This document shows, in pieces, positions 42,805 to 51,002 of a stretch of DNA of 64,000 bases; position 1 is the stretch's first letter; every line of letters begins with the position of its first letter. The DNA is taken from the NCBI RefSeq assembly GCF_002101965.1, contig NZ_LQQA01000034.1:161560-225559 (forward strand), read 5' to 3'. The stretch is from Mycolicibacterium wolinskyi. Lineage in GTDB: Bacteria; Actinomycetota; Actinomycetes; Mycobacteriales; Mycobacteriaceae. A program made the translations under genes and the position numbers. A model generated the notes under the pieces. The model was given only the letters and a program-made list of their open reading frames with translations. It was not told where the DNA came from and searched no databases.

Positions 42805-42833
42805 GGCTGTGTCCTTCGGGATTTGTGATGGGC

Positions 42834-43838
42834 TCAGGTGAGGCTCAGGCCGTCGGAACTGAGGTAACGCTCGGCCAGTTCGCAGCTTCCCGCCGCGTAG
42901 CTGATCGCCTTGGTGGCCGATTCTCTGGAGTGGCTGTGGCTGCCCATCCAGGCCAGCAACAGCAGTCTGCGCAGCAGCACGAACGAGGCCAGCATCTCCT
43001 CGTCGGCCGCAGGTAGTTCGCGGCGGGTGCGGTAACCCTCGACCCAGGCCGCCTGCCAATCCGGCAACGCCGGGTCATCCTCGATGAATGACACCGCGGT
43101 GCCGAAATCGTAGAAATACCAGCCGAATCCACAGTCATCGAAATCGATGACGGTGATCTGCGATTCCCCGTCACCCGGAGCGACCAGCAAGTTGGCCAAC
43201 CGCAGGTCGGCGTGAATCAGGCCGTACCGGTCGGGTGTCGTGCCGTACTTCTCCAGGCGTTGCCGCAACAGCGTCTGGGCCCGTTCCAACAGACGCGTCT
43301 CGGTCGGCCCGACGCCTTCCGCGTCCTGCCAACGGCCCCACCGCGGCTGGGCTCCGAGGCTGTGCTCCCAGTCCCACGAGAACCGACCGAAACCCGCAGG
43401 CCTGGTCCACCGCTGCGAATGCTCGTGCAGCGCAGCGGTGATACAGCCCAGCGTGTGGAAATCCTGGACGGTGAGCGAACTCTCGTCGGGCTCGACACCA
43501 CCCACCATGTCGAAATGCACGACGTGGCGGGTGGTCCCGGCCGGGTCATCGCTCTTCACGCTGACGAGACGGCGGCCGTCACGTGCGGGCAGCACCGTCG
43601 GCACCGTGACATCGCTGTCAGCGCGCAGCGCCGCCAGCCAGTCCAGTTCCGATTCGATTTCGTGCGGGCGGTGATAGTTCTGCCGGTGCACCCGCAGGAT
43701 CGACTGCGTGCCGCCGTCTTCGACGAGATAGGTGGCGTTCTCCGACAAGTTCAGCAGCCGCAGCGACGCGTCGGGCGAGATGTCGTACTCGGCCAGCGCA
43801 AGCTGCGCGACGACCCGGTCGTCCGAGATCACCCCCAT
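42834..43838 (-). CDS. (S)-1-amino-2-propanol kinase-like aminoalcohol kinase
   Basis: 334 residues, APH/choline-kinase fold. Catalytic loop LIHADLRLANLL (H-x-D-x-x-x-x-N) and metal motif VIDFDDCGFG. The M. smegmatis enzyme at the same locus position has been shown to phosphorylate (S)-1-amino-2-propanol. The ATG at 43838 has GAGGG 6 bases upstream, better than a TTG at 43862 that would add eight residues. The product, aminopropanol O-phosphate, feeds the phospholyase of this operon. Confidence 0.92.
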   Translation of the reverse strand: MGVISDDRVVAQLALAEYDISPDASLRLLNLSENATYLVEDGGTQSILRVHRQNYHRPHEIESELDWLAALRADSDVTVPTVLPARDGRRLVSVKSDDPAGTTRHVVHFDMVGGVEPDESSLTVQDFHTLGCITAALHEHSQRWTRPAGFGRFSWDWEHSLGAQPRWGRWQDAEGVGPTETRLLERAQTLLRQRLEKYGTTPDRYGLIHADLRLANLLVAPGDGESQITVIDFDDCGFGWYFYDFGTAVSFIEDDPALPDWQAAWVEGYRTRRELPAADEEMLASFVLLRRLLLLAWMGSHSHSRESATKAISYAAGSCELAERYLSSDGLSLT

Positions 43839-43869
43839 CAGTGCCCTCGCTTCTTCGCGCAAGCGCTCA

Positions 43870-44547
43870 TCAGTGCTCCCGTCCTTCGATCCCCGCCAAC
43901 ACCACCGTTATGCGGTCACGGGCCATCGTGACATCGGCCGTACTGCCGCCGATGTACAGCCGGCCGGCCGCCCCGATCATCTGCACGTCCACCACCGTAA
44001 GCCCCGGCGCGGCCCGCTCGGCCTCGTTGGCCGCCACCGCGGCGAACAACGCCGGCGTCATCTCGTACACCAGCAGCGACTGGCCCGGCAGGATCATCGA
44101 GGCCTGCCGGTTGCGGTTGAGGATCACCGCGTGCTGGTCGGTGATGTCCTCGATGATGTCGTGGTAGAGCACCCGGGGCCGCAGCTGGTCGGCTGCCTTG
44201 TTGCCGGTACCGGCCAGGATCGCCTCGCCGGCCCGGCGGACATCGTCCAGGTTGGCCGAATGGATCTCCAGGACGCCGAATTGCCGTTCGACATAGAGGA
44301 TTCCGGGCTGCACGCCGGGGACCTCGCGCAACGCCAGATCGATCACCCGCTCGATCGCCAAGGCCGGGGAGACCTCGACGATCAGCGCGTGTTCGCCTTC
44401 GTACGGCGGGTATCCCCGGGCCCGGGTCGGTGTCCCCAGATAGGCGGCGAACTGGCGTTGGAGATCCTCGACCAGGAGGTAGACGCGGATCTGGGTGCGG
44501 ATCCCAGGTTCCCGCGCCGTCTCGGTCACGGTGTCGGGCGGAGCCAT
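43870..44547 (-). CDS. Tandem-domain microcompartment shell protein (BMC-T) 1
   Basis: 225 residues made of two BMC domains (about 18-110 and 120-220); the second ends with MIGAAGRLYIGGSTADV, a BMC core signature. Trimers of such proteins form hexagon-shaped tiles of the shell, some with a gated central pore for cofactors. Related to but well diverged from the second tandem-domain shell protein at 45575. Two bases separate it from the hexamer gene upstream. Confidence 0.93.
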   Translation of the reverse strand: MAPPDTVTETAREPGIRTQIRVYLLVEDLQRQFAAYLGTPTRARGYPPYEGEHALIVEVSPALAIERVIDLALREVPGVQPGILYVERQFGVLEIHSANLDDVRRAGEAILAGTGNKAADQLRPRVLYHDIIEDITDQHAVILNRNRQASMILPGQSLLVYEMTPALFAAVAANEAERAAPGLTVVDVQMIGAAGRLYIGGSTADVTMARDRITVVLAGIEGREH

Positions 44548-44549
44548 GG

Positions 44550-44831
44550 CTACTTGCTGGACACCGAGAAGTGCGCGCCGAGCTCGTTGTGCGGACGCGG
44601 AATGACATGCACGCTGACCAGTTCGCCGACCTGCGATGCGGTCTCGGCGCCGGCCTCGGTGGCGGCCTTGACGGCACCGACCTCGCCGGTGACGATCACG
44701 GCGACCAGCCCGTCGCCGACCTGCTGACGGTCGGTGATGGTGACGTTCGCGGCCTTCACCATGGCATCGGCGGCTGCCAGCGCGGCCACGTAACCCTTGG
44801 TCTCGATCAGTCCGATTGCGTTGCTGGACAT
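44550..44831 (-). CDS. Microcompartment shell protein, hexamer type (BMC-H)
   Basis: 93 residues, canonical BMC domain: AIGLIETKGYVAALAAADAMVKAANV at the start and GEVGAVKAATEAG later, close to PduA/CcmK type. Hexamers tile the shell and their pores admit substrate. AAGGAG stands 7 bases before the ATG, the best ribosome site of the operon, which fits the high copy number needed for a hexamer. Confidence 0.97.
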   Translation of the reverse strand: MSSNAIGLIETKGYVAALAAADAMVKAANVTITDRQQVGDGLVAVIVTGEVGAVKAATEAGAETASQVGELVSVHVIPRPHNELGAHFSVSSK

Positions 44832-44841
44832 TGGTTTCTCC

Positions 44842-45093
44842 TTATTGGTTGGGGTTGTTGTCGATGGATCCGATGATGAGGGCGTCGATCGGGGGCGGGG
44901 TGCCGGTGAACCAGCTCGCGGCCACCGAACCCTGGGCGATGAGGACGTGTTCACCGACCCCGCTGCCCAGGACGTCGAAGGCGATCATCCGCGAGCCCGA
45001 TCCGTCGATCTCGACCTCGAGGAACGCGCCGGCCGGGACGCCGTCGATCCGGCGCGTCGACCACACGTTGCCGGTGACTGTCGCTGAAATCAT
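44842..45093 (-). CDS. Microcompartment vertex protein (BMC-P, EutN/CcmL type)
   Basis: 83 residues. EutN/CcmL family pattern: GNVWSTRR near the start, FLEVEID, AFDVLGSGVGEHVLIAQGS and the final DALIIGSID. Pentamers cap the twelve vertices of the shell. Coupled by a 4-base overlap to the gene in front. Confidence 0.95.
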   Translation of the reverse strand: MISATVTGNVWSTRRIDGVPAGAFLEVEIDGSGSRMIAFDVLGSGVGEHVLIAQGSVAASWFTGTPPPIDALIIGSIDNNPNQ

Positions 45094-45578
45094 TTGCGCT
45101 CCTTCTCGATCGTGATCCCCAGAGCCCTAGCCTTCTCCCGCGCCAGCGGGGTCAGTACCGCCCGGCGGCCCAGCACGAGCGTGCCGCCCGCCATGTCGGC
45201 GATGTGCCGTTCGGTCACCGCACCGCTCTCGATCCGGTGGGTGACCGGACCGCCGGACGTGCGCGGCGCGCCGGCGAGCCGGAAAGTCAACCGTCCGGCT
45301 TTGAGGTCCGCGCGGGACTTCGGGCTTTCGAAGAGCCGCAACAGTTTCCGTACGAACGAGTCGAGGTCCTTGTCGTTGGCCAACCGCACCTCTTCGGTGC
45401 GGTTGCGTCCGTCGACGGCTCGCGGTCCGGTGGGTTCCAGACCCATCTGCTCGGCGACTGTCTGCGGCGGTGGCGGGGCCGGCTCGTTGCGTGCCGGCGG
45501 CGCGGTCTTGAGACCTGCCACGGCTTCGCGGACCACCTCGCGCACCAGCGCGCGCAGTTCCTCGCGGGGATAGGTCAT
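45090..45578 (-). CDS. Microcompartment-associated protein with candidate encapsulation helix
   Basis: 162 residues, no confident family from sequence; PduM-like small accessory proteins are the nearest idea. It has an N-terminal amphipathic helix (residues 4-22, with ELRALV), a Pro/Ala linker, and a compact C-terminal domain from about 65 (VRKLLRLFES, GGTLVLGRRAVLTPLAREKARALGI). The helix-linker layout is that of cargo proteins targeted to a shell, and ELRALV recurs at the end of the aldehyde dehydrogenase. Four-base overlaps on both sides. Confidence 0.82.
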   Translation of the reverse strand: MTYPREELRALVREVVREAVAGLKTAPPARNEPAPPPPQTVAEQMGLEPTGPRAVDGRNRTEEVRLANDKDLDSFVRKLLRLFESPKSRADLKAGRLTFRLAGAPRTSGGPVTHRIESGAVTERHIADMAGGTLVLGRRAVLTPLAREKARALGITIEKERK

Positions 45579-46195
45579 CGCACACCCTGCAGTACGGCCA
45601 GCGCGTCCTGTGCGGCCTCGGCGGCCTGTCGGACGTCGGCCTCGGCGCCCGACAGGTACACCCGGCCCGTGGCGCCGATCATCCGGAAGTCGACGACTTT
45701 GATGTCGGCGGCTTTCTCGGCCTCGTTGGTCGCCAGGATCGCATACGACGCAGGCTGGACCTCCAGCACGAACAGGGATTCGCCCGGCAGCACCATCGAT
45801 CCGATCTTGTTGCGGTTGATCAGGAACGCGTGCTGGTGATCGATGCTGGAGATGATCCGGGACGCGAGCACCGTCGGGCGCACCGCGGCGTCGGGGTCAC
45901 CGCCGAGGAAATCCAGGGCGGCGTCGGCAGCGGCCTTGACCGCACCCGTTTCGCCGTGGAACTCCAGATACCCGAATTGTCGTTCCACGACCAGGATCCC
46001 GGCCTTCACCTCGGCGTGCTTGAGCGCGACGTCAGTGACCCCTTCGATGTCGAGGCCAGGGGCCACCTCGATGATCTGGGCGGCCATGTCGGCGCGCGGC
46101 AACGCACCTTTGATCCAGGTACCCAGATACGACATGGTCTGCGGCTGCAGCCGGTCGATGAAGATGAAGGAACGCAGTTGGGCCACAGCTGTCAC
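45575..46195 (-). CDS. Tandem-domain microcompartment shell protein (BMC-T) 2
   Basis: 206 residues, two BMC domains (about 8-100 and 108-203). GILVVERQFGYLEFHGETGAV ends the first and MIGATGRVYLSGAEADV the second; LPGESLFVLEVQPASYAILA is shared with the other tandem-domain protein (LPGQSLLVYEMTPALFAAVA). Two different BMC-T proteins with one BMC-H and one BMC-P is the shell set known for the mycobacterial/rhodococcal microcompartment. Confidence 0.93.
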   Translation of the reverse strand: MTAVAQLRSFIFIDRLQPQTMSYLGTWIKGALPRADMAAQIIEVAPGLDIEGVTDVALKHAEVKAGILVVERQFGYLEFHGETGAVKAAADAALDFLGGDPDAAVRPTVLASRIISSIDHQHAFLINRNKIGSMVLPGESLFVLEVQPASYAILATNEAEKAADIKVVDFRMIGATGRVYLSGAEADVRQAAEAAQDALAVLQGVR

Positions 46196-47751
46196 CTCTT
46201 GATCAGTTGAGCGAGTTCTTCGACGACCAGCGCCCGCAACTCGGCACGCAGCGCATCGAGTCCGGGGTCGCCGGGCCGGTTGACGGTCGGGTACGAGCGG
46301 CGCGCCGCGATGCTTGTCCGGGACGGCGCACCGTCGCGGTCGTTGGAGGCACGCGGATACTCCGGAACCGGGCCGGCCGGCGAACGCCAGGGGTTGATGC
46401 CCGCGAAATTGCCCATCACCACGCCGGGTTCGCTGTTGTAGGCGACCCGGGCCCAGTTGACGAGGTTGTGGGGCTGCAGGTTCTCGCCGATCGAGCTGCG
46501 GCCGACGAAGCCGGTGCCGATCGTCATCGACGGCGCCAGGTTGGTGTCCAGGCCCGAGCTGCCCGTGCTATTGCCGACGTTGACCGACACTCGCAACACC
46601 GGCACCTGCGCGGCGAAATCGGTGATGACAGCGGGGTTTTCGCTATGGATGGCCGCCGAGTGGCCGGCCCCGCCGATGCGCACCACCGCACGCGCGGCCC
46701 GGATACCGCGGGCGGCGTCGGCCGCGGTGGTCATGCCGAGTACCGGGGACAGCTTCTCGTGGGCGAGCATCTCTTCGGCGACCACATCGGTGAACGGCGC
46801 GACGAGCACACGGGTCTTGGGCGTGACCCGCAAACCGGCCTGTCCCGCGATCCATGCCGCATCGCGGCCGACCACGTCGGTGTTGAGGTGTCCGTCGGCG
46901 AACATGTAGGCCCGCAGCCGGCGCGCACCGTCCTCGTCGAGTATGTGGGCGCCGGCCCGGGTCAACGCCCCGCGCAGCTTGTCGGCGATCGAATCCTCGG
47001 CGATCAACACCGATTCGTTCGTGCACAACACCGAGTTGTCGAAGGCCTTGCTGTCGACGATGCGTTTGGCGGCCGCGGCGACATCGGCGCTCGCGTCGAC
47101 GAACACCGGCACATTGCCGGGACCGACACCCAGCGCGGGGTTGCCCGACGCGTATGCGGCGCGGACGACGCCGGTGCCGCCGGTCGCGACGATGACGTCC
47201 GTGCGCTCGTCGGCCATGAGCGCCTGCACGAGGGGAATCGACGGTTCCTCGATGACCTGCACGACGCCGTCGGGCGCACCCGCCGCCACCGCGGCCTCGG
47301 CCAGCACCCGCGCGGCGTCGGCCGAGCACTGCTTGGCCCGCGGGTGCGGTGCGACGACGACGGCGTTACGTGTCATCAGCGCGAGGATCACCTTGAAGTA
47401 CACCGTCGCAACGGGATTGGTCGTCGGCGTCAGGGCCAGCACCACACCCGCCGGCCGGGGCAGTTCGACGATCTTGCGGGCTTCGTCGATCCGTGGGGAC
47501 ACGAAGTCTTCTCCACGGTAGAAGTCGACGATGCCGCGCGAGCACGCCCGGTTCTTCATCACCTTGTCGGCGACAACTCCCATACCGGTCTCGGCGACGG
47601 CCTCGGCGGCGAACCGCTCGGCCTGCGCATAGCCCGCGTCGGCCACGGCGTTGACGATGTCGGCCACGGTCGCGGCGTCATATTCGGCATAGGCTGCGGC
47701 GGCCCAGCGGGCCCGTTCGAGCATGTGGCCGGCCTGCGCAACGTTTGTCAT
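46192..47751 (-). CDS. CoA-acylating aldehyde dehydrogenase of the microcompartment
   Basis: 519 residues. Catalytic Cys243 (FDNSVLCTNESVL) and the NAD site GGTGVVRAAYASGNPALGVGPG are typical of PduP/EutE-type enzymes that turn aldehyde + CoA + NAD into acyl-CoA + NADH. The C-terminus has a Pro/Arg-rich linker (about 450-495) and an amphipathic helix (about 497-519, with ELRALV), the usual form of an encapsulation peptide. Propionaldehyde is the expected substrate, giving propionyl-CoA. Overlaps both neighbours by four bases. Confidence 0.95.
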   Translation of the reverse strand: MTNVAQAGHMLERARWAAAAYAEYDAATVADIVNAVADAGYAQAERFAAEAVAETGMGVVADKVMKNRACSRGIVDFYRGEDFVSPRIDEARKIVELPRPAGVVLALTPTTNPVATVYFKVILALMTRNAVVVAPHPRAKQCSADAARVLAEAAVAAGAPDGVVQVIEEPSIPLVQALMADERTDVIVATGGTGVVRAAYASGNPALGVGPGNVPVFVDASADVAAAAKRIVDSKAFDNSVLCTNESVLIAEDSIADKLRGALTRAGAHILDEDGARRLRAYMFADGHLNTDVVGRDAAWIAGQAGLRVTPKTRVLVAPFTDVVAEEMLAHEKLSPVLGMTTAADAARGIRAARAVVRIGGAGHSAAIHSENPAVITDFAAQVPVLRVSVNVGNSTGSSGLDTNLAPSMTIGTGFVGRSSIGENLQPHNLVNWARVAYNSEPGVVMGNFAGINPWRSPAGPVPEYPRASNDRDGAPSRTSIAARRSYPTVNRPGDPGLDALRAELRALVVEELAQLIKR

Positions 47752-49028
47752 GATGCTTTTCGTCCCTTCGCAGCGGTCTTGGCCCGGGACACCGCGACTT
47801 CGAGGCGGTCCAGGACGTCCTCACACAGTTCACGTGAGAGGAGAAGACCCGGTTTGAACTGCAGCACACGGGGATCCAGCGTCGAGAAGATCGCCCACAC
47901 CCCGTTCTCGTAGAGCTCGCGCATCACGAACTTGGCGCCTTCGGGATGATCGAACTCCAGCCCGATCACCACGCCGTTCTGCCGGACGCCGACGAACCAG
48001 TCGGGGTGGTCGTCCTGGATGCGGCGCAGCCCTTGGTCGAACAGGTCGGCGATGTAATGCACCATCGACCGCACCTCTGGGCGGGTGCAGATCTCCAGCG
48101 TCTTGATCGCCGCGACGCAGCCGAGTTCCGCGCCGCCGAACGTCGAGATGTGGCCGAAGCCGTCCTCGTCGAGCCACTGCGCGGCGCGCTCGCTCAGCAG
48201 CGCCGCGGTGATCGGATACATACCGCCGGACAAGCCCTTGCCCGTCACCAGGATGTCGGGGTCGATGCCGTGCTTGGTGATGCCCCACAGCTCGCCGGTG
48301 CGCATGAGCCCGGTCTGTACCTCGTCGGCGATGTAGAGCGTGCCGTGCTTCTCGGTCGCGGCCTTGACGGCTTCCAGGTAACCCGGTGGAGGAAGCGGGA
48401 ATCCGTAAGTGGCCGGGATGGTCTCCATGATGACGGCGGCGACGTCGTTGCCGGCAAGCGCCTGTTCCATGGCGGCCACGTCGCCGAACGGCACCTGGAT
48501 GAACTCCTCGGGCAGATCGGCGAGGAACATCTTGGCGAACCGGTCGTCGCCGGTCGCGACGGCCAGGCCGGTGTGACCGTGATAGGCCTTGATGATCGAG
48601 ACGATCTTGCGGCGCTTGGTGGCATGCCGCGCGCTCTTGAGCGCGATGTCGATGGCCTCGCCGCCGCCGGATCCGAAGGCCACCTTGCTGATCGACGCCG
48701 GAGCCGTAGCCACCAGTCGCTGTGCCAGTGCCGTGCGGGCCACCGACGGGAAGTGGTGGTTACCGACGTCGAAGTGCGACATGCCCTCCGAGATCGCCTG
48801 CATCACTTCGGGATTGCGGTGGCCCAGGTTGTAGGTGCCGCCGTTGAGATGCATGTCGATCAGGCGGCGGCCACTCATATCCCACAGGAAGTACCCCTCG
48901 CGGCGGTCGATCACCAGATCGACGCCGGAGTCGGTCCAGAACTGTGTCTTGTCCGGATTCCAGAACGTTTTGGCTTGTTCCAGTACCTCGGCCTTGGACG
49001 CGAATGCGAACGTGCCGTAGTCGTACAT
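47748..49028 (-). CDS. Class III aminotransferase-fold phospholyase (amino alcohol phosphate)
   Basis: 426 residues, PLP fold-type I. IADEVQTG with Asp235 and the PLP Lys264 in GKGLSGG are seen. In this locus type the enzyme removes ammonia and phosphate from aminopropanol O-phosphate to give propionaldehyde rather than transferring an amino group, similar to ethanolamine-phosphate phospholyase. First gene of the leftward operon; AGAGGGAG precedes the ATG at 49028. The phospholyase role is from context and known family chemistry. Confidence 0.9.
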   Translation of the reverse strand: MYDYGTFAFASKAEVLEQAKTFWNPDKTQFWTDSGVDLVIDRREGYFLWDMSGRRLIDMHLNGGTYNLGHRNPEVMQAISEGMSHFDVGNHHFPSVARTALAQRLVATAPASISKVAFGSGGGEAIDIALKSARHATKRRKIVSIIKAYHGHTGLAVATGDDRFAKMFLADLPEEFIQVPFGDVAAMEQALAGNDVAAVIMETIPATYGFPLPPPGYLEAVKAATEKHGTLYIADEVQTGLMRTGELWGITKHGIDPDILVTGKGLSGGMYPITAALLSERAAQWLDEDGFGHISTFGGAELGCVAAIKTLEICTRPEVRSMVHYIADLFDQGLRRIQDDHPDWFVGVRQNGVVIGLEFDHPEGAKFVMRELYENGVWAIFSTLDPRVLQFKPGLLLSRELCEDVLDRLEVAVSRAKTAAKGRKAS

Positions 49029-49042
49029 GCGGCTCCCTCTTG

Positions 49043-49057
49043 AGCTACCCGGTAGCT
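49043..49057. repeat. Inverted repeat in the leader of the microcompartment operon
   Basis: Perfect 7-bp arms AGCTACC and GGTAGCT around one base. It lies between the predicted transcription start (near 49063) and the ribosome site of the phospholyase gene. It may be part of an operator; the one-base loop argues against a simple hairpin. Confidence 0.4.
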
Positions 49058-49069
49058 GTGATGGCCCTC

Positions 49070-49099
49070 ACCGTAAACGGTTGCAACCATTTATGTCAA
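49070..49099 (-). promoter_or_regulatory. Promoter of the microcompartment operon
   Basis: Read leftward: TTGACA (49099-49094), 18-base spacer, TACGGT (49075-49070). The spacer holds the palindrome GGTTGCAACC (49079-49088). Predicted start near 49063 gives a leader of about 35 bases with a good ribosome site. The -35 element is perfect; the -10 is moderate. Confidence 0.6.
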
Positions 49100-49104
49100 T
49101 GGTT
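49085..49104. promoter_or_regulatory. Inverted repeat over the -35 box of the microcompartment operon
   Basis: Perfect 7-bp arms AACCATT and AATGGTT with a 6-base spacer. The -35 hexamer lies across its centre and right arm, so a bound protein would block initiation. The sequence differs from the GntR-type site at 49128, so a second regulator is possible. Confidence 0.5.
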
Positions 49105-49127
49105 CAGAAAGGGCCTTGCCATAGGCA

Positions 49128-49142
49128 TTTGGTAGTGCCAAT
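49128..49142. promoter_or_regulatory. HutC-type operator in front of the permease
   Basis: TTTGG-TAGTG-CCAAT; matches the site in front of the GntR gene (ATTGG-TCCAG-CCAAT) at 11 of 15 bases, all in the arms and arm edges. It directly precedes a TATACG -10-like element (49142-49147) for the rightward permease gene. Likely bound by the GntR protein of this locus. Confidence 0.65.
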
Positions 49143-49212
49143 ATACGTAGGGTTCGCACTGTGGCGCAGGCCACACCGAACGTCCACTGTAACCTGGAAG
49201 GTACTCCGCTAG

Positions 49213-50748
49213 ATGACCGATCAAGCTGTCGCTGGTAGCGAAAATGCAGCTCATGATGTCCAGAGACTGAAACGCAACGCCGTCGGCACCGTCGGCGTCA
49301 TCTTCATGGCAGTAGCCACCGCTGCGCCTATCACGGCAATGGTCGGCAACGTCCCGATCGCGGTCGGCTTCGGAAATGGTTCACACGCGCCAGCCGGGTA
49401 CATCGTGGCTACGATCGTGCTCGGACTGTTTGCCATCGGTTACGCGACCATGGCCAAGCACATCACCGCCACGGGGGCGTTCTATGGCTTCATCTCCCAC
49501 GGTCTGGGCCGAATCGTCGGCATGGCGAGCGGCGCCCTCATCACGATGGCCTATGTCGTGTTCGAGGCTTCGCTGATCGGCATCTTCGCGTTCTTCTTCC
49601 AGAACCTGTTCCTGTCCCAACTCGGGATCCACATCCACTGGATCGTGCCCGCGCTACTCATGTTGGCGGCCAACGCAATCCTCACGTACTTCGACGTCAA
49701 CCTGACCGCCAAGGTGCTCGGTGTGTTCCTGGTGACCGAGATCGTGATGCTGGCTCTCGGCGCGCTCGCGGTGCTGTTCAAGGGCGGCGGTCCCGACGGC
49801 TTCGCCGTCGCCGAGACGCTCAACCCGATCGGCGCCTTCACGCCAGCGGCGGGAATCGCCGGTGCCAGTGCGGGTCTCGGCTTGTTCTTCGCGTTCTGGT
49901 CATGGGTCGGCTTCGAGTCGACGGCGATGTACGGCGAGGAGTCCCGCGATCCCAAGCGCATCATCCCGCGCGCGACGATGCTGAGCGTTCTGGGTGTCGG
50001 CCTGTTCTACGTCTTCGTGTCGTGGATGGCGATCGCGGGCACCGGTCCGCAGCAGTCGGTCGAACTCGCGCAGGACGCGGCGACGTCGTCGGAGATCTTC
50101 TTCGGCCCGGTGCGCGGCACATACGGCGAGTGGGCGATCACCGTGTTCAACATCCTGCTGGTCACCGGGTCGTTCGCGTGCGGCATGGCCTTCCACAACT
50201 GCGCGTCGCGCTATCTGTACGCGCTGGGGCGTGAGGGTCTGTCCGTGGGGTTGCAAAAGACCATCGGCGCAACGCATCCCAAGCATGGCTCGCCCTACAT
50301 CGCGTCGTTCGTGCAGAGCGGCATCACGCTCGTGATCGTCCTGGCCTTCCTGTTCGCCGGCATGGACCCCTACGTGCACATGTACACGCTGCTGGCGATC
50401 CTCGGAACGATGGCGATCCTGATCGTGCAGTCGCTGTGTGCGTTCTCGGTGATCAGTTACTTCCACATCCGCAAGAACCACCCGGTGTCCAAGCATTGGT
50501 TCAAGACGCTCGTCGCCCCCGGACTCGGCGGGATCGGCATGCTCTATGTCGTCTACCTGCTGTGGCAGCACCGCGACACTGCCGCGGGAACCGCGTCGGG
50601 CACGCTGCTGTTCCAGCTGACGCCGTGGATCGTGGTTGGGCTGTTCATCTTCGGCGCTGCCATGGCCACCTACTTCAAGCTGCGCGATCCGCGCCGCTAC
50701 GAGTTGATCGGCCGAATCGTGTACGAGGACGCCGAAATACGGGATTGA
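49213..50748 (+). CDS. APC-family amino acid/amine permease
   Basis: 511 residues, twelve to fourteen hydrophobic helices. Helix 1 motif VGVIFMAVATAAPITAMVGNVP and the GLFFAFWSWVGFESTAMYGEESRDPKR block identify the APC superfamily. Divergent from the microcompartment operon with an operator-like site shared with the GntR gene, so it probably imports the amine used there (aminoacetone, 1-amino-2-propanol or ethanolamine-like). Uptake specificity is inferred. Confidence 0.92.
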   Translation: MTDQAVAGSENAAHDVQRLKRNAVGTVGVIFMAVATAAPITAMVGNVPIAVGFGNGSHAPAGYIVATIVLGLFAIGYATMAKHITATGAFYGFISHGLGRIVGMASGALITMAYVVFEASLIGIFAFFFQNLFLSQLGIHIHWIVPALLMLAANAILTYFDVNLTAKVLGVFLVTEIVMLALGALAVLFKGGGPDGFAVAETLNPIGAFTPAAGIAGASAGLGLFFAFWSWVGFESTAMYGEESRDPKRIIPRATMLSVLGVGLFYVFVSWMAIAGTGPQQSVELAQDAATSSEIFFGPVRGTYGEWAITVFNILLVTGSFACGMAFHNCASRYLYALGREGLSVGLQKTIGATHPKHGSPYIASFVQSGITLVIVLAFLFAGMDPYVHMYTLLAILGTMAILIVQSLCAFSVISYFHIRKNHPVSKHWFKTLVAPGLGGIGMLYVVYLLWQHRDTAAGTASGTLLFQLTPWIVVGLFIFGAAMATYFKLRDPRRYELIGRIVYEDAEIRD

Positions 50749-51002
50749 TGGACTCGTACGAGCGTGACCTACTGAGGTTCGTCCTCGCGTGGGCTCCCTA
50801 CGGGGGTCCACGCGAGGACGATGTCTGGCTTGAGTTCGGCATGACGGCCGATCAGTTGTGCGGCCGGTTCGCCCGCGTCGTCACGGGCCTGCTGCCCCGG
50901 GTCCGGTCGCTCCCCACGCCCGACCGGTGTCTGCTTGAGCAAGCCTGTGTGTACCTGCGCAAGCAGCGGATGGTGGCCCGGTCAGGCGAACGCCGCCCGT
51001 AG
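50748..51002 (+). CDS. Small conserved hypothetical protein
   Basis: 84 residues. The ATG shares one base with the permease stop (TGATG), so it is translationally coupled. Pattern LLRFVLAWAPYGGPREDDVWLEFGMT resembles small actinobacterial proteins of the DUF3263 kind (helical, possible DNA-binding). Overlaps the convergent hydrolase by 21 bases. Function unknown. Confidence 0.65.
   Translation: MDSYERDLLRFVLAWAPYGGPREDDVWLEFGMTADQLCGRFARVVTGLLPRVRSLPTPDRCLLEQACVYLRKQRMVARSGERRP

Noticed and set aside
46207..47913. Rightward open frame across the microcompartment aldehyde dehydrogenase
   Set aside because: Shadow of a certain gene; no recognised motif.
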